From assembly GCF_027595985.1 (NCBI RefSeq), contig NC_073307.1, positions 47,656,509 through 47,720,508 on the forward strand: a stretch of DNA of 64,000 bases, read 5' to 3'. The notes beneath the pieces are model-generated. The model saw only the letters and a program-made list of their open reading frames with translations. It was not told where the DNA came from and made no database searches. This stretch comes from Sorex araneus (lineage: Eukaryota > Chordata > Mammalia > Eulipotyphla > Soricidae). Made by a program: the position numbers and the translations under genes. Of the stretch, positions 12,383 to 23,200 are shown in pieces (position 1 is the first letter of the stretch; every line of letters begins with the position of its first letter).

Positions 12383-13003
12383 GAGGTAGAAAAAGAGAAA
12401 GATGGCACTCTTATCTTCCCTAACCCCTCAGTCTCCCACCCTGTCTTTCTTTTCTCTGAAATAGATCAATAACAGATGAAATATCTCCCGGCCCCACGCT
12501 CGAGGGGCTATTCCCGGTTTGGTGCTGGTGGGCTGCTCCCTAGCAGTACTCAGGGGAGCCTGCGGTCCCGAGATCAATACAGGCTCATCAGAGCATTTCT
12601 CATCCACCTTCTCGTCATGTTGCTGCCGCCTCCGTGAGAGCAGAAGTGCCCCACGGTCCAGGGTGCACTTGCCCCCTGCCGAGGCCGGTGCTGGGTCTGT
12701 GTGGTGACCGGTGGCCAGCAGCAGCCCCAGCCCAGGGTGGGGTCCACGCCGGGGCCCTCTGAGGCCTCTATCCTTTCTGGTTGGCTTTGGGGGCCCGCGG
12801 CTTGCAGGCACCTGCAGAAGCCGAGCCCCTCGACCTACGCTGCTTGTGGTGCCTTTCCTCCCCAGCTCTCGTCCGCATCACAGGGAACGAGAGTGCTCAG
12901 TGCCCCTTTCGTCCTGGCCTGCCGGTGGCCTCCGTGCCTCTGGCATTCGCTCAGACTTGGGACCTGAGACACCACCTGAGCAGTTTGTTAAAAATGCACC
13001 TTC

Positions 13004-13172
13004 CCGGGGCCAGAGCAGTCCTATAGCAGAGAGGGCGCTTGCCTGCCTTGCATGTGGCTGGCCCGGGTTCCCTCCCCGGCACCACCTAGGGGCCCCTGAG
13101 CAGTGCCAGGGGCGATCCCTGAGTGCAGAGCCCGGGCTAAGCCAGGTGTGGCCCCCCAACAAACAAAAACGA
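13004..13172 (+). mobile_element. tRNA-derived SINE, diverged, close to CDX1 exon 2
   Basis: GGGGCCAGAGCAGTCCTATA, CCTTGCATGTGGCTGGCCC, CTGAGTGCAGAGCCCGGG and GTGTGGCCCCCCAACAAAC. It ends about 360 bp before the exon 2 acceptor. Confidence 0.8.
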
Positions 13173-13530
13173 CCAAACACACAACACGCATGTCTTTCCC
13201 AGGCTTCTGCCTCCTTCGCTCAGGGCCGTCCCAGAAGCTGTTCCCACAAGGCCGCGGTGGCCACTGCTGGGCCAAGCTGGGACCCGTGATCAGGACAGGC
13301 TGGGGGCAGGAGGCAGGGACGAGAACCCGGCTCTGGAGCAGGACCCTGCTCGCTGGCCCTCCCTGGGAGAAGCACCTGCGTGCCCGGCCGGGAGTGCCCG
13401 AAGCGCTGGGTCTTCCTCCACTGCCCTCCCGGGATCCTTCGGGGCCCAGACTGCTGTGCCCCCGGGGAGCTGCCCAGGCCCTGTGCCGCCTCTCCCCACT
13501 CACCCCCCCTCTTGGCCCGGCTGCTCCCAG

Positions 13531-13676
13531 GTAAGACCCGGACCAAGGACAAGTACCGCGTGGTCTACACCGACCACCAGCGCCTGGAGCTGGAGAAGGA
13601 GTTCCACTACAGCCGGTACATCACCATCCGGCGCAAGTCAGAGCTGGCTGCCAACCTGGGGCTCACCGAGCGGCAG
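13531..13676 (+). CDS. CDX1: CDX1 exon 2
   Basis: 146 nt: two bases completing a Gly codon, then 48 codons. Acceptor is TGCTCCCAG and donor is CGGCAG/GTACGT. The first exonic bases are GTAAGACC, so the acceptor AG also forms a perfect donor-like CAG/GTAAGA. Confidence 0.97.
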
Positions 13677-14389
13677 GTACGTGGGGCCCCAGGCCTGAGT
13701 CTCCTCCCTCCTACCAGGCAGATTGGCAAACTCAGCTGAGGAACAACAGAGAGGTTGCTGCTCCTGGCCATGACCGCACAGCACAGTCGCAACTGAGCCA
13801 ATGCCAAAACCCAGCCCCTTACTCCAAACCCAACTTCTCTGGCCTATACTAGGAAGAAAGGAGGTCTCTTAGCTATTGGTTATAGCGGTCTGTGATCCCC
13901 TCTCTGTAGATGAGAGGGTCCACTTATGGGGACAACAGGGAGGGCTTCCTGGAGGCGGCAACTTAGCGCTGTCTTGAGAAGATGGAGTGAAGGAAGGTGT
14001 CACAGGGGCACAGCGTCCTGAAAGGTGTGGGGTGGGGGCGGTTTCTTTCCAGAGGGACCTGTGCGGGACCCACCGATGTCTGGGGGGTCTGGTGTCTGGG
14101 GGTCTGGAGCTCAGCTGTCTCCAGCCCCCCTCGCTGCCGGCCCTTGCTCCCCTCTCCCACCCCTTCTCTGCGCTCCCTCTCCCAGGTGAAGATCTGGTTC
14201 CAAAACCGCCGGGCGAAGGAGCGCAAGGTGAATAAGAAGCAACAGCAGCCTCCGCCTCCGGCCCAGCCCCCGGCCCCGGCCCCCGAGGTTCCAGCACCGA
14301 GGCCTCCCCTCGGGGGCCTGTGCCCCGGCTCTGCCGTCCTCCTGGGGGCCTCCTCCCCGCTGCCTGTCAAGGAAGAGTTTCTGCCCTAG
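13531..14389 (+). CDS. CDX1: CDX1 homeobox protein, 3' coding part (exons 2-3)
   Basis: CDX1 is a caudal-type homeodomain transcription factor that binds TTTAT-like sites and directs intestinal epithelial identity and anteroposterior patterning in the nucleus. Exon 2 begins in phase 1 and encodes [20 protein letters not shown]... to LTERQ, the homeodomain arm, helix 1 and helix 2. Exon 3 encodes [18 protein letters not shown], recognition helix 3, then a Gln/Pro-rich tail ending PVKEEFLP. The exact match of this end to the CDX1 terminus separates it from CDX2 and CDX4. The tail has only three glutamines followed by Pro/Ala; from memory human has a longer Gln run and a MAHDITAT-like segment missing here. 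Exon 1 (activation domain and start codon) is outside the window, so the gene is 5' truncated here but shows no break. Confidence 0.96.
14186..14389 (+). CDS. CDX1: CDX1 exon 3 (terminal coding exon)
   Basis: Phase 0 start GTGAAGATCTGG after TCTCCCAG; 67 codons plus TAG. Homeodomain helix 3 comes first, then the low-complexity Pro/Ala tail and the conserved GGLCP and KEEFLP elements. Confidence 0.97.
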   Translation: MKIWFQNRRAKERKVNKKQQQPPPPAQPPAPAPEVPAPRPPLGGLCPGSAVLLGASSPLPVKEEFLP

Positions 14390-14940
14390 CCTGGCCCGGC
14401 TGTGGGGGTGGTGCCGGGACTGTGCCTCCCCCGGGGCCCGGCGGTCTGGCCTCAGTCCAGCCCTGACCCTCACCTCTGCTCACCCGGAACGAGCCCCCCC
14501 AACTCCCCACCCCCCAGCCCTGCTGACCGGCTGTCCTGGGAGCTGCCGAGAAAGACAGTTTCCGGCTCCTGAGCTCTAGGGCTCAGGGCTATCAGGGACC
14601 CGGGATGGCGGTCACCCCTCATAAGGTCACAGTCCCCCCTCTGCCAGAGGCTGCTAGAACTGACCCTGGGGGAGGCGATGATTCCAGACCAGCCCCTGGG
14701 GACACCGGGTGATAGACCCCCCCCACCACCACCACTGCTCTCCCACAGTGTCCCCCACCCCTGCCTCCAGCCCAGGCTCCCTGCCCTGCCTGCCTCCCTC
14801 CTGTTATTGGGGAGGGGGAGAAAGGCGTTGCTGTTGGGCCGGCCCCCTGGGAGCCCCCGAGCAGGCCTCATGCCTGTCGCACATAGAGCCGAATCTTTGG
14901 GACGAAGCTTGGAGAATAAACGTTCGACTCGTTTTTCAAA
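14390..14940 (+). other. CDX1: CDX1 3' UTR
   Basis: About 550 bp of C-rich sequence between the CDX1 stop and the poly(A) signal. No SINE is inserted here. The exact cleavage site is inferred. Confidence 0.8.
14915..14920 (+). terminator. CDX1: CDX1 poly(A) signal AATAAA
   Basis: Canonical AATAAA followed by a T-rich GTTTTTC stretch about 15 bp on; the first canonical signal after the stop. Confidence 0.85.
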
Positions 14941-15213
14941 AATGTATAAAAATCACTATACGTCACTGGAGGGAAATCTCGCACAAGTCCGAGTCAGCGG
15001 ACTTCAGGAGAGTGAGCCAGGTGAGGGGTCCGGCCCTCGCCCCGCACGCAGCCCGCCCCTGTCATCCCCGGCACCTCTCCATCCACTGGGTGCCGTCTGG
15101 AGCAAGCCCAGAGCTGAGCCCGGGAGTAGCCCGCAGCGCTGCCAGGTGTGGTTCCCAGCCCCACCCCCACCCCCAAACTAGAGTGTAGAGATAAAAGCAT
15201 AAAGAAGCGGCTG

Positions 15214-15383
15214 GGGGCTAGAGCAATAGCACAGTGGGGAGGGCGTTTGCCTTGCACGTGTCTGACCCGGGTTCAATTCCCAGCATCCCATATGGTCCCC
15301 TGACACCGCCAGGGGTAATTCCTGAGTGCAGAGCCAGGAGTAACCCCTGAGCATCACCGGGTGTGACCCAAAAAGAAAAAAAC
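15214..15383 (+). mobile_element. tRNA-derived SINE
   Basis: Near full-length: GGGGCTAGAGCAATAGCACA, GGTTCAATTCCCAGCATCCC, GAGCATCACCGGGTGTGACC, tail AAAAAGAAAAAAAC. Confidence 0.9.
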
Positions 15384-16487
15384 AACCGTGGCTATTCTCA
15401 GATCCCCTCTCGTGAGCGTGTCCAAGTGGGCCTCCTCCCTGGAGACCCCGTGCCAAGGCCGGGCCTCTGTTTACTGTTCTGGGAGGCGGCCCATAACGTG
15501 CAAAGCCTGCCTGCCCTTTGCACTTGGAGCCCGTGACAGCCACACCCGCAGGGGTCCCTCCCCACTCGGACCCCTGGACTCACAGGTCCTGCTCTTGTTC
15601 CGGTGTCCTGAGGACACTGTCGTCTCTCCAGGGAGGGTGGACATGGAAGGCAGGCTCAGCACACAGAGTTAGGGGGACTCCAGGTGTCCCCAGCAGAGGA
15701 GGAGGGCCTGGGGGGGTGGGAGGGGCTGGCAGCCAGCCAACACGCTTTCCTGACCTTCAGAAACGTTTGCTGTGTGGCCCGGGGTAATCGCTTCCTCTTC
15801 CTGTTCCCACATCAATCAAGCTGGGAGGCCTGTGTGGGCGAGAAGCAGGGACTCCAGGCCACTGGGTTTGGGGGAGAAATGTGACTTAGCCCTCTGGGGC
15901 AGTTCCCTGGCTCATCAAAGGCTCAGACAGTCCTGCAGCCTTGGAACCCCCCGAGCTTGCCTCATGCCGCCCTCCCCAGGCCCCACCGTCCAGGAGCCCT
16001 GCAGGACCCATGGTCCCCTGCAGTGTCGGGTGCTGGAGGCAGCCCGGTTCCTCCTTCCCAGCTGTGAGGCTCCAGGTTAGCACGAGCTGCTCCGCACCCT
16101 TCAGAGGCAGAGGGATGAAGGCCTGCCCGGCACACAGCAGCCGGAGGGGCTGGCGGGCTTGGGCTGAGCACCACTCCGGGCCTGGTGCTCGGGGCACGAA
16201 ACTTGGCCCCCCCACTCGCAAAGCGTGCACTCAGCCCTGGGAACCGTCTCCCAGCCCAGCTACGGAGCACACACGGTGACTGTGAAGGTCTGCGTGCTCC
16301 CCAGCCACAGGCAGACCGTTGCCAGCCAGGAGGGTGTGGGCTGGGGGAGCTGGTCACCACTCGGAAGCCCTGAGATTAGGGGAGCTCACAGTCCCTGCTC
16401 TCGAGCACGTGCTCCATGGCAGGAGCACTACGGCACCAGGAGAGGAGGACTTCCCTGTGGCCAGAGCCCTCCCAGAGGCTAGCCATT

Positions 16488-16612
16488 GCTTGCTTTCTTC
16501 CTTCCTTTCTTCCTTCCTTTCTTCCTTCCTTCCTTCCTTCCTTCCTTCCTTCCTTCCTTCCTTCCTTCCTTTCTTCCTTTCCTTCTTCCTTCCTTTCCTT
16601 CTTCCTTCCTCC

Positions 16613-16697
<85 letters not shown>

Positions 16698-16716
16698 TTC
16701 CTTCCTTCCTTCCTTC

Positions 16717-16753
<37 letters not shown>

Positions 16754-16866
16754 TTTGTTTCTTTCCTTCCTTCTTCCTTCCTTCCTTCCTTCCTTCCTTC
16801 CTTCCTTCCTTCCTTCCTTCCTTCCTTCCTTCCTTCCTTCCTTCCTTCCTTTCTTTTCTTTTCTTT
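16488..16866. repeat. (CCTT)n/(CTTT)n pyrimidine array
   Basis: Alternating blocks of CCTT and CTTT, homopyrimidine apart from one TTTG interruption at about 16754-16757. On the minus strand it is a GAAA/GGAA array lying immediately 3' of the minus-strand SINE at 16867-17038, i.e. where that SINE's A-rich tail should be. Confidence 0.95.
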
Positions 16867-17038
16867 CTGGATGTGCTTTTTTGGTCATACCCAGCGGTGC
16901 ACAGGGGTTACTCCTGGCTCTGCACTCAGGAATTACTCCTGGCAGTGCTTGGAGGACCATATGGGATGCTTGGAATCGAACCCGGGTCAACCGTGTGCAA
17001 GGCAAACGCCCTACCCACTGTGCTATCACTTCAGCCCC
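16867..17038 (-). mobile_element. tRNA-derived SINE, minus strand
   Basis: Reverse form: TTTTTTGGTCATACCCAGCG, AGGAATTACTCCTGGCAG, GGAATCGAACCCGGGTC, ending CACTTCAGCCCC. Confidence 0.9.
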
Positions 17039-17044
17039 CTCTTT

Positions 17045-17213
17045 TGTTTCTTTTTGGGTCACATCTGGCAATGCACCGGGGTTACTCCTGGCTCTGCACT
17101 CAGGAATGACTCCTGGCGGTGCTCAGGGGACCATATGGGTTGCTGGGAATTGAACTTGGGTCAGCCGCGTGCAAGGCAAACGCCCTACCCGCTGTACTAT
17201 CGATCCAGCCCCT
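17045..17213 (-). mobile_element. tRNA-derived SINE, minus strand
   Basis: CTTTTTGGGTCACATCTGGC to CGATCCAGCCCC; full-length and second of three minus-strand copies in a row. Confidence 0.9.
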
Positions 17214-17216
17214 GCA

Positions 17217-17345
17217 TTATTTTTTTTGGCCCACAGTGGTGCTCAGAGCTTACTCCTGGCTCTGTGATCAGGGATCACTCCTGGTGGGAACTCGGGAGCT
17301 GTCGGCAAGGCAAGCACCCCGCCTGCTGAACTATGTCTCCAGTCC
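17217..17345 (-). mobile_element. tRNA-derived SINE, minus strand, deleted and diverged
   Basis: Third of the cluster. CAGTGGTGCTCAGAGCTTAC and TACTCCTGGCTCTGTGATCA are clear; the GGACCATATGGGATGCTGGG segment is missing. Confidence 0.75.
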
Positions 17346-18259
17346 TGAACCCCACTATTGCAATGATCCAAAAAGGGGGCCCCCTGGTTCCTGCAGAACC
17401 TGTGCCCAGCCCACTGCTCGGAGCTGTCCATCTCTCCTGCCGGGGCAGCCTCTGCTGCTTCCTCTGTGCCTCTGCTGAGTTAATATTTCCTCTCTGAGGG
17501 AGGCCTGGGGGCACAGTGGGGCTAGGGAGCACTTCCGTTCTGGCCTGGCTGCTCCGGAACCACTTTCTCTGAGCCACACCAGATGGATTAGCTGCCTGGA
17601 GCCTCATTTCTCACAGCCTCCCTTCACTGGGGTAACAAAACACATGCTCTGCTGTGATAAAGTCTGTACGTCGAAGCAAATTAAAAGTGTTTATTTATAT
17701 GCATATAAAAATATCTCCCTGTATACGAAAAGGAAGGACATTTTCATCTCACACTTGCCTTAAATCAGCACACATCGCCTTTGCACTTGTGATTCCATGT
17801 GAGACCAGAAAACCAGAGAGAGGGAGAGACAAAAGGAGTGGAGGGAGGGAGGGAGCCAGAGCTGGGTTACTGGGCCTCATCCCCAAGGAGTAACTTTGCC
17901 AAGCAGAACTCAGATTCCTGGGGACAGGGCGAGGGGAGCCGCCACTGGCTTTCAGCCATGCCAGGTGGCTGGAGCAGCGGCTGACATGGACAGTGTTGTT
18001 TAGAAAACCTTGGGGGTGGTTTGCTTGTTGCGTGAAGGTACGGGCTTGGCCAACAAGGTTGTGTTGGAGGGGAAAGGAGGGCCAACCAAATGCCTGGGCG
18101 CGGCTGACCCCAGGCCTGACACTCCCACAGTGCCACTGAGATCTGGCAAGTGGTGCCCCTTCTGGGCCTGACCCCCTTGGCTGCTCTCACAGCCCAGCAG
18201 CTGCTGCAGATGTCCAGTGCTCACCTTTGATGTGTTTGTCCAAGGGAGGCTAATGTCCT

Positions 18260-18305
18260 CGTGTGTGTGTGTGTGTGTGTGTGTGCACATGTGTGTGTGC
18301 ATACG
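18260..18305. repeat. Short interrupted (GT)n tract
   Basis: GT dinucleotides with a CACAT interruption in the CDX1-SLC6A7 spacer. Confidence 0.85.
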
Positions 18306-19559
18306 TACATCTGTGTGCAAGGTTGGGGGGGAGGGCCCTGTTTGCACAACACCCGGGGCTGTACCAGGGTCCGAGCAGGTGCTGCTGGGCGGAGCAGCCC
18401 CCTGGGGCCCTTGACCCACGCTCTGCTCCTGGTCCCTGGGGCCCCTTGGCCTCCCCTAGGGTTTAATGAAGGAACACCGACTCCAGGGAGGAGCTCAGCA
18501 GGGCTACACTGTCCCTGTCCTAGGCAACGTTTGGAAGAGGTCACAGGCTGTGCCAGAGCATCTGGCTTTGGCCCTCTGAGGTATTTTCTCAGGTGCAAAG
18601 TGAAAGGACCCCCCCCCCCTCAGCCTCCCAGCCCTTGTCTCTCCACACTGCTGGAAAGAGTTGAAGAGTGGACCTTGGAATGCAGCGATAGGGGCAAAGG
18701 AAGGTTTCCTCTCCCGAGTCCCTGGTCCTCCCTGAGGGAGGGAGCAGCTGGCGGCACCTGGGAGTGTGGGGACCCCTGGAGGCTGGCAGCCCTCATTCTA
18801 GCTTCCAGCTAATCTCTGCAGCTCCTTCCTGGAGCCAGGAACCCTCACCTCCCCAAGGCCTGCGCATGTGCGCATGTGCGTGTGGGTTGATGGAGGGTGA
18901 CCCTTTGAACTGAGGGAAGGAAGGAGTCTGCTTCCTAACATGCCCGGCCACATAGCTGAGTTCCACGTGCATATCCTGGTTCTTTCCCATCAGCCACTGT
19001 GAACAATTGCTCTGGCTAAATCATTTCCCATCTCAGCCTCCCCAGCCCCTGTCCACACGCTGACAGGTCAGTCGGGCCTGGGCCTGCAGGTAGTCAGGGC
19101 ACAGACGCGAAATCATAACCTTCCTGAGGTGGGGCCAGAAACCTGGGCCAAGATCTAAGTCACAACCCCTCCTGCCCGGAACTCCCCGTCCTCCTCCTCC
19201 CAGAATAGGCATGGCAAAGACCCCCCACGGCTAGGCAGGCCCCTGAGGCCACACTCAGCCAGTTAGGTTAGCTCTGCAGCCCCGAGTGAGGAACCATCCC
19301 CTCAGCTTCCTCATCTGCATGCAGCTAAGTGCTCCGTCTCTCCTGCTCACTGCGCAGTGCTCACGAGCCCTGCCATGGATGTGCCTCTACGTGCTCTAGA
19401 CAGTGCTCTGGAGGGAAGGCTGATGCATGCCCTTGTCCTTCCACGGGCAGCCAGAGCAGCCCTCAGCCACATGGCCTGTCAGTAAATGCTGTATTTAGCC
19501 ACAGGCAAAATGGTTTTCTGCACACAAGCTTTGTCCCTGAAAGGGGTTTGAGCTGCTTC

Positions 19560-19640
19560 TGTCCATTTTGCAGATGAAGAAGTGGCCCCCGATCTTGGTA
19601 AGGCAGGCAAGGTCACACAGTGAAGAGAGGCAGGCACAGG
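19560..19640 (+). mobile_element. MIR-like fragment
   Basis: CATTTTGCAGATGAAGAAGT and CAAGGTCACACAGTGA resemble the conserved core of the ancient MIR family. Confidence 0.5.
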
Positions 19641-19754
19641 GGTGCTGGAAACAGAGTGCCTGCTCCCTGCCCCCCACCCCCCACCCAGGGTGGACAGTGT
19701 CCACACCACTGCTTGCCTGTCTCAAGCCCAACGGGGCAACAGGGAGACCTGAGA

Positions 19755-19800
19755 GGGCAGGTTACTTGCCCAAGGTCACACAGGAGCCGGTGGTGGCCAG
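19755..19800 (+). mobile_element. MIR-like fragment
   Basis: GGTTACTTGCCCAAGGTCAC followed by ACAGGAG matches the MIR 3' core. Just upstream of the SLC6A7 GC-rich promoter. Confidence 0.5.
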
Positions 19801-19849
19801 GGCCTCCAGACCTCCCGCATCTCCGTCACGGACAACCACCGGCCCCCCC

Positions 19850-20250
19850 CCCCACCTCCCGCGCTCCGGCCCCTCCAATCCGCAGCTCTGCGTGCGGGGG
19901 CGCGCGCATCCCCCCCGCGGTCCATCCCGCGCCGTCCGTCTGCGAGTCTCGGCGGGCGCAGCCGTGCAGCCCCTCCCCGCGCCCCGCTCCCGCAGCCCCG
20001 CCGAGACGGCAGCGCCCGCGCCCGCGCCCCCAGCCCGCAGCCGGGGCCAAGGCGCGGCCGCTTCTCCCCGCGGCTCGCTCGCTCCCGGCGCCCCGGCCAA
20101 TCCCGGAGACCAGCCGGGCGCCCGCCCTCCAGGATGAAGAAGCTCCAGGGCGCTCACCTCCGCAAGGTAGGGCGCACCTGAGGGAGGGCCGGGCGCGGCC
20201 CGCCCTTCCCCCGCCCAGCACCCACCCCCATCGCGGCTGGCGAGGCCCGG
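19850..20250 (+). promoter_or_regulatory. SLC6A7: SLC6A7 CpG-rich promoter and 5' UTR
   Basis: Sharp rise in C+G and CpG (GGGGGCGCGCGCATCC, CCCGCGCCCGCGCCCC) surrounding exon 1, with no TATA box that I can see. The transcription start is not determined from sequence; the ATG at 20134 lies near the 3' edge of this island. Confidence 0.7.
20134..20166 (+). CDS. SLC6A7: SLC6A7 exon 1 (coding part)
   Basis: 33 nt: [11 protein letters not shown], donor CGCAAG/GTAGGG. The ATG context CAGGATGA is moderate, but the encoded peptide matches the PROT N-terminus and joins in phase 0 to exon 2. Confidence 0.95.
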
Positions 20251-23200
20251 GAGCGGAGGAGACTAGGGGACCCTGCCCCTCTCAGGGTACACAGAGACCG
20301 CGAGCAGGTTGCAGGGAGGGGCGGGGTCGCGGGGAGCCCCCACCTCACCCGCTACCTGTCTGGGGGTCGCCGTGTAGGGTTGAGGGACCAGACCCAGGAA
20401 CAGGTGTCTGTGGTCCCTGGAGGCACCCCTCCTTCCCGCGCCCGCTCCTTCCCCCGAGGGGAGGCTGCCCGCGGGGGCGGGGGCACGGATCTGGCCCACA
20501 TCTTTACCGGTTGGTTGGTGCAGCCTGGGGGGGGGGGCAGCGGAGGGGTCCCGGCTGCCCGGTTGCCCTGGGACCCAGCTTCCTTCCAGCTTCCTTCCAG
20601 CTTCCTTCCACCCCCTTCTTTGGCCAGGTAGCTGTAACACCCTCCCCCCAGCACTCCCTGTGGGACCCCAGGCAAGGCCCTGAAGGGCAAAGACAGGGAA
20701 GGTGAGATGAGGGGACCCAACACGATGGGGGGTGGGGCGGAAGAGCTGGTCAGACCTGAGTGTGTGTGGGGGGGGCAGGGGGGCAGAGCTCAGCTCTCCA
20801 GCATCTATGGGCTGGACCCCCAGCCTAGCTGAGTGGGAGGGATAAAATTGGGGGCAGTTTCTGGCTAAGGAGTGGGGACCCCTGGGTGCAGTTTCTGTAG
20901 CTGCCACCCACCCTGTGACTTTGGGCTGCACTGGTCTGAGTGTGGGCACCAGAGCAGCCCTGCCACCCTGGTGGGGGGGGGTTAGATCTCCCGAGGCCCG
21001 TCCTCCCCCAAGCAGTGAGAGAGTTATAGCTAGAGGTTGCCACTAAGCACCCTGGCCTCCTCCCCCTCTCTTGTCCTGCCCATCACACACTCATTCATGC
21101 CTGCAGTCCTCCCGACCTGAGCACCCCTGTCATTAAAGGGTCTGTGTGTTGGGGGGTGGGGGAGTGCTCCCATCAGTGCTCAGGGCATACTCCTGGCTCT
21201 ATGCCCAGGGATCACTCCTGGTGATATTGGGGAAGGAGAGGCAATGCTGGGACTTGAACCCTGGCCAGCCATGTACAAGGCCAGCACCTTACCTGCTATA
21301 CCCTCTCTCCCACCCCTAAGGACTTTGTAATTCACTGACCTGAGTGACTTTGGCGATCATTCCTGAAGCTCTCAGGTCTCCAGGAACCTGCCCCCTGTTC
21401 TTGCCTCCCCTTCCTCCCCTCCCCTACCCCACTCTGGACCCCACGTTAGGGGTTTGCGTGGCTTTTTGGTAAAGCCTCTGCTCATGTAAGCTTGCCACAA
21501 TTTAGTGGGGGCATTGTCACCCCCCCCCACTAGATAGAACAGGAAACCAAGGCATAGAGGGGTGCCGCCTCCTAAGACCAACATGGGGGACGTGGGTCCG
21601 CCTGCCCTCGATGGTCTGTTCAGCCCAGGCAGGGGAGCTCTCGGTGAGAGCCACAGCCAGGCTCCACCCTCCCCACCCCTCCCCATCGCTCTGTTTCAGG
21701 CTGTACAATGAGGAATTTGGCCCCTGAAGCCTGGTCTCATTCACCCTGGCAAAGGTTGAGGGCCTTACCTTAAGACTCTGTCTCCCAGGGTCCTTCTGCT
21801 GGTTCCTATGAGGATACGGATAGGGTCCATGCTCGGGTGTGACTTCTGCTGTGGAAGTCAGCCAGGAACCTCACCCAGGTTTCCAGCCCTGCCCTTGGTC
21901 CTGTCCATGCCCGCTTACCAAGGCTCACCCAGTGGGGGGTGGTTTGAGGGAGAGGGCTCCGGGGGCCGCCTGGGGTTTAGATGGGCTTAGCTTTGGAGGA
22001 CCCCAATATCCTGGCCTGGGGAGGAGCTGGCTCCTCTGTGATTGGGGGTGAGGGGACAGAAGAACTAGCAGCATCTTGCTCTGGGAACTCTTGTCACCAT
22101 GGAAACAGAGGGACCTGCTCTGCCAGCAGAGAAAGGGCAGCCTTGTCTCTCCTCGGAGGGATCAGAGGAACATCATTCCTGGGCCCTCCTGCCAGCCAGC
22201 CCGCATGGGGCTGGGGTCGCAGGGTGACAGGCCTTTCAGGGGCCCACCTGGGTTTTTCCGGGGTACTGGCGCTGCTCACCCAGCTGGAGAGAGACCTGGG
22301 GGGTGGGCTGAGAGGGCTGAAAGATGTGGGAACTGCTGTCCCCTCCTCTTCCCTCTGCACCCCTGGGATCGCCTCTCGGGACTGACACATAATCACTTCA
22401 AGCTTTGCAGCACAGTGATTTTGAAAGCAGCTTTTTCACATGCTTCGTCACAGTCACCATCACCCAATGTTGTGCCAGGCTGTCCCCCTTGTCACAACTC
22501 GGAAGTCAGCAGGATGCCCCCCCCCCTTGATTGTCACTGCCAGTGTGAGTCAGCCGACTGTCACCCATCCTGACCCGCCTGTCCTGCCCCTTGCTGTGGC
22601 CAGCCCCCCTCACCCCCTGACTTGTTCTCGCTGTCTCCCTCCTGGCTCCATGCCCAGGCCCCGCACAGCCTCTCCTGCCATGGCAGAGGGTGGCATTAGA
22701 GAAAAGCCTGATCCAGCTGCCAAGTCCCCATGCGGGAGTCTGGTCTGGTCCCCCCACTGCTGCCAGTGTCCCCAGGGATATTTCTTCTTGTTTGTATTTG
22801 TCTGAGGGCCACACCCAGTGGTGCGCTCAGGGATTGTTCCTGGCAATGCTCAGGGGATCGACTATATGGGAAGCCCGGGATCAAACCCGGGTTGGTCACG
22901 TGCAAGACAGGCACCTTACCTGCTGTACTGTCCCTCCAGCCCTTCCAGGGACATTGCTTTCATGACCTTTGCCCCACAGCTACTGTAGATGGTCTAAGCT
23001 AGTAACTCACTGAAGCTGTTTGGGAGGGGAGGGAGGTTTGGGCCACACCTGGAAGTGCTCTTGACTTCCTCCTGCTGGCAAGAGGAACTCTATGTAGTGC
23101 CTGGGAATATGTGCAGAGCAACCTTGACCCCTGTACTATCTCACTGGCCCCTGACCTTTTCACTTAATTTGGGTTTGGGGCCACACCTGGCAATGCTCAG

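Larger units (their letters stand above)
1..13530 (+). other. CDX1: CDX1 intron 1 (3' part), no coding exon seen
   Basis: Everything upstream of CDX1 exon 2 in this window. I looked for the CDX1 exon 1 protein (N-terminal MYVGYVLDKD, and RPTPYEWMRR before the homeodomain) and found neither. In human, intron 1 is longer than the 13.5 kb available here, so exon 1 is expected upstream. The interval holds scattered SINEs, CA/GT microsatellites, a composite SINE at 4.4-4.9 kb and a 1.1 kb purine array at 11.1-12.2 kb. The many short open frames are GC-driven and show no family signature. Confidence 0.8.
14941..19849. other. CDX1-SLC6A7 intergenic spacer
   Basis: No coding sequence found. It contains SINEs (15.2 kb and three in a row at 16.9-17.3 kb), a pyrimidine array, a GT tract and MIR-like fragments near 19.6-19.8 kb. 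An AT-rich patch at about 17655-17725 (TTTATTTATATGCATATAAA) is the only non-repetitive departure from the GC-rich background. Confidence 0.7.

Noticed and set aside
10915-12408. Open frames of 370-497 codons on both strands
   Set aside because: They are simple translations of the GAAA/GGAA array (only Lys/Glu/Arg or Phe/Leu/Ser), open in every frame because the tract lacks stop codons.
1-13530. CDX1 exon 1 within the window
   Set aside because: No frame contains the CDX1 N-terminus or the segment before the homeodomain; the intron is expected to be longer than the available upstream sequence.
14990-15180. Another SINE just past the CDX1 poly(A) site
   Set aside because: A few short matches (GTCATCCCCGGCACC, GCTGCCAGGTGTGG) hint at a very old copy, but the head and B box are not convincing enough to annotate.
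16319-17329. Open frame of 336 codons
   Set aside because: Phe/Leu/Ser-Pro repeats from the CCTT/CTTT array followed by SINE-encoded peptides (GYSWLCTQE type) seen at every minus-strand SINE.
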